Part shown: positions 62,134 through 64,000 of the stretch, one piece after another
How the letters are laid out: each line of letters opens with the position of its first letter
Numbering within the stretch: the stretch's first letter is position 1
NCBI RefSeq assembly: GCF_003985155.1
Contig: NZ_ML133691.1
Location: 124,001-188,000 of the forward strand
Source: Rhizobium vallis
Lineage (GTDB): Bacteria; Pseudomonadota; Alphaproteobacteria; Rhizobiales; Rhizobiaceae
Reading direction: 5' to 3'
DNA: 64,000 nucleotides
Notes under the pieces: generated by a model
The model's input: only the letters and a program-made list of their open reading frames with translations
Database searches by the model: none
Told to the model about the DNA's origin: nothing
Program-made: the position numbers and the translations under genes

Positions 62134-63105
62134 TCACGGCGCCAAATTGTAAATCTCGGCAAGGTCGCTTAGATCCCAATTACCGCCAGACAAGACCGCA
62201 CACACTTTCTCATCTTGCTTCACGTGTATGCTGCCTGCCAACAGGGCTCCTATTCCGATGGAGGCGGCTGGTTCCGCAATCAATTTTGCATCCTTGGCAA
62301 GGGCGCGCATTCCGGCAATGATGTGTTCGTCTTCAACAAGAACAATCTCGTCGACATATTTTTCGATAATCGGATACGGATTTTGACCCGGAACGCTTAA
62401 CCTCAGACCATCCGCGATCGTATTCTTTAACGGAAGCGATGTGCGCTCCTTGTTTTTCCGGCTGTAAAAATATTTCGGCGTCAAGGCAGGCTCTGCCGCG
62501 ATAACACGCACCGATGGCTTCGTTTCTTTGATCGCAGTGGCGATGCCCGAGATCAGCCCTCCACCGCCCAGGGGTACGATGACCGTGTCCACATCTTCCA
62601 AGTCTTCGAGGATCTCGCACCCGATCGTTCCCTGACCAGCCATTACGACGGGGTCCTCGAAGCCGTGAATGACCGCATAATTGTTTCCTTCAGCGATCTC
62701 GTAGACTTTTCTCCATCTAGCAGCATTATCGCCATCAAAAAGAATGACTTCCGCGCCAAGGGCTTCCGTATTAGCGATCTTGATTTTGGGTGTGGTGACC
62801 GGCAGCACCAACATCACTTTTACGCCGAGCATCTTGGCTGCGTAAGCAAGCGCCTGGGCGTGGTTCCCCGACGAGGTCGCAATGATCCCATTTGCGACCT
62901 CTTCTCGGGGGAGCGAGAGAGCCTTGTTCAGGGCGCCGCGGATCTTGAATGCGCCAGTGATCTGCAGGGTTTCCGGCTTGAGGTAGAGCTGACAACCAGC
63001 CGCTTTCTCGATTTTGTCGGCACGCAATAGCGGCGTGTGCCTGACATGCGGCTTTAGTCGTTGCTGCGCTTCACGGATGTCCTGAATGGTGGGATAGTTG
63101 CGCAT
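62134..63105 (-). CDS. Threonine/hydroxyaspartate dehydratase-like PLP enzyme
   Basis: 323 residues from the ATG at 63105, chosen because GAGGA is correctly spaced; an ATG two codons earlier abuts it. Schiff-base Lys in ITGAFKIRGALNKAL, IATSSGNHAQALAYAAKMLG, and VPLGGGGLISGIATA. No ACT domain. Nine bases separate it from the upstream cyclodeaminase-like gene on the same strand, so the pair repeats the dehydratase/cyclodeaminase pairing at 47934-49912 in reverse order. Confidence 0.9.
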   Translation of the reverse strand: MRNYPTIQDIREAQQRLKPHVRHTPLLRADKIEKAAGCQLYLKPETLQITGAFKIRGALNKALSLPREEVANGIIATSSGNHAQALAYAAKMLGVKVMLVLPVTTPKIKIANTEALGAEVILFDGDNAARWRKVYEIAEGNNYAVIHGFEDPVVMAGQGTIGCEILEDLEDVDTVIVPLGGGGLISGIATAIKETKPSVRVIAAEPALTPKYFYSRKNKERTSLPLKNTIADGLRLSVPGQNPYPIIEKYVDEIVLVEDEHIIAGMRALAKDAKLIAEPAASIGIGALLAGSIHVKQDEKVCAVLSGGNWDLSDLAEIYNLAP

Positions 63106-63114
63106 GGTCATTCC

Positions 63115-64000
63115 TCAAAAAAACGGGAAAAAAGTGCCGACATTATTGGCTATGGCGTTGCGATAAATTTTGCTGGCCGTCGTATTGTCTTGTATGGCCA
63201 TCCCCGTGGAGTCGAAAATGGTGATTTCGTCATCACTTTCTCGTCCCGGCTTCCTCCCCAATAATACCTCGCCGATTTCACCGTGGATGTCGTCCTTGGT
63301 AATGATGTTTTTATCGAGCGGGTGCCAGGTCTCGCCCTTTTCCATACATTGTGAAAGCGAGTCGACGATGATTTTGGCGTTTCGGAAGAGCTCCGGATCC
63401 AGCTCCTGTTTGCCGCGTTGATCCGTCCCGATTGCAACGATGTGCGTGCCGGGCTTCACCCAATCCGCTTCCACAAGCGACCCTTTCCCTCGGGTCGTTG
63501 TGATCAAGATGTCGGCCCGCTCGACCGCCTCCTTCTTCGAGCTTGCGACGGTAACGGGAATGCCGAATTCATGCTCGATATCCGCCTTGTATTTGGAACT
63601 TGTTTCGTAGGTGCTGTCCCAGGCGTGGATCTCTTCGATCTTCATGATCTCGTTGATCGCCCGAATTTGCATTCTTGCCTGATTGCCTGTGCCGATCGAC
63701 GCGATCGTCGTGGCGTTCTTTCTCGCTAGTGCTTTGACGGAGACGGCTCCCGCCGCTCCGGTTCTGAGGCCAGTGATCAAACTACCATCCATGATACAAA
63801 TCAACGCACAGCTTCTGGCATCAAACAGGAGAATGGTGCCCATGCTATTCGGCACGCCGTGTTTTACCGGGTTGTCGGTGAATCCTCCGGAATGCGCCTT
63901 CATGGAGATGATTTCAGCGACTTTATCGTAGCCAAGCTTGAAGTCGATCTCCCCGCGCAGCGAGGGCAGATGAATCCCGATATAATCGGGCTGTTCCACT
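63115..64000 (-). CDS. Ornithine cyclodeaminase/mu-crystallin family protein (N-terminus outside window)
   Basis: At least 294 residues; the frame is open at the right edge, so the true start is probably beyond it. Core: MGTILLFDARSCALICIMDG, LITGLRTGAAGAVSVKALAR, TIASIGTGNQARMQIRAI, then a NAD-pocket stretch and ITTTRGKGSLVEADWV. It belongs to the same family as the EutC-like gene at 48917 but is clearly divergent in sequence, so the two pairs are not a recent duplication. Confidence 0.88.
   Translation of the reverse strand, partial: VEQPDYIGIHLPSLRGEIDFKLGYDKVAEIISMKAHSGGFTDNPVKHGVPNSMGTILLFDARSCALICIMDGSLITGLRTGAAGAVSVKALARKNATTIASIGTGNQARMQIRAINEIMKIEEIHAWDSTYETSSKYKADIEHEFGIPVTVASSKKEAVERADILITTTRGKGSLVEADWVKPGTHIVAIGTDQRGKQELDPELFRNAKIIVDSLSQCMEKGETWHPLDKNIITKDDIHGEIGEVLLGRKPGRESDDEITIFDSTGMAIQDNTTASKIYRNAIANNVGTFFPFF

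Noticed and set aside
1..64000. CRISPR array, insertion sequences, integrase or replication genes
   Set aside because: No regularly spaced repeats, transposase-like frames with terminal repeats, recombinase motifs or repABC-like genes were found anywhere in the window.

Overview
The window reads as an accessory replicon or island of a Rhizobiales bacterium (Sinorhizobium/Ensifer or Rhizobium-like). This rests on gene content and high-GC codon use only: tandem ku genes with a ligD, many polar-amino-acid and NitT/TauT-type ABC transporters, and a high density of LysR, GntR and Lrp/AsnC regulators beside catabolic enzymes. No replication, conjugation, rRNA or ribosomal genes are present. Decayed gene fragments are frequent, as expected of a rearranging secondary replicon.

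Layout. 0-2.2 kb: NHEJ DNA repair (ligD cut by the left edge, plus two ku genes). 2.5-3.5 kb: exported MsrB and an IclR remnant. 3.5-14.3 kb: two divergent aromatic/alicyclic-acid catabolic operons around a GntR gene. The leftward operon has an intradiol dioxygenase, an HpaH-like hydratase, an HpaI-like aldolase and a leaderless solute-binding-like protein. The rightward operon has a TIM-barrel isomerase-like protein, a complete amino-acid-type ABC importer, a shikimate/quinate dehydrogenase, a CHMI-like tautomerase, a type II dehydroquinase and a Gfo/Idh/MocA oxidoreductase. 14.4-21.7 kb: VapBC, a tRNA-like element, an adenylate cyclase-TPR protein, YHS and ankyrin proteins, gene relics and a DUF4143 ATPase. 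22-27.5 kb: hydrolase, NitT/TauT-type importer and a PrpF-family isomerase next to a LysR gene. 27.5-29 kb: decayed permease and DUF3422 genes.

29-34 kb: aldehyde dehydrogenase, LysR, M20 deacylase, 2-hydroxyacid dehydrogenase and a cupin; a shared 34-bp element precedes both forward transcription units. 34.5-41.4 kb: homoserine dehydrogenase, semialdehyde dehydrogenase, DapA-like lyase, aspartase, a degenerate kinase and two Lrp regulators, which together suggest conversion of homoserine to fumarate. 41.5-52.1 kb: class III aminotransferase, polar amino-acid importer, two cupins, FAD amine oxidase, EutB/EutC-like dehydratase and cyclodeaminase, and a succinate-semialdehyde-type dehydrogenase. 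52.3-64 kb: GNAT protein, a dehydratase relic, Lrp, a tartrate dehydrogenase-like enzyme, GntR, a class III aminotransferase/phospholyase with a small-molecule kinase, an HAD hydrolase, an aldehyde dehydrogenase, and a second dehydratase/cyclodeaminase pair cut by the right edge.

The common theme is uptake and oxidation of small amino acids, amino alcohols and plant-derived cyclic acids, fed through semialdehydes into C4 acids. Each module carries its own regulator. Functions are family-level readings from the sequence; specific substrates are inference.
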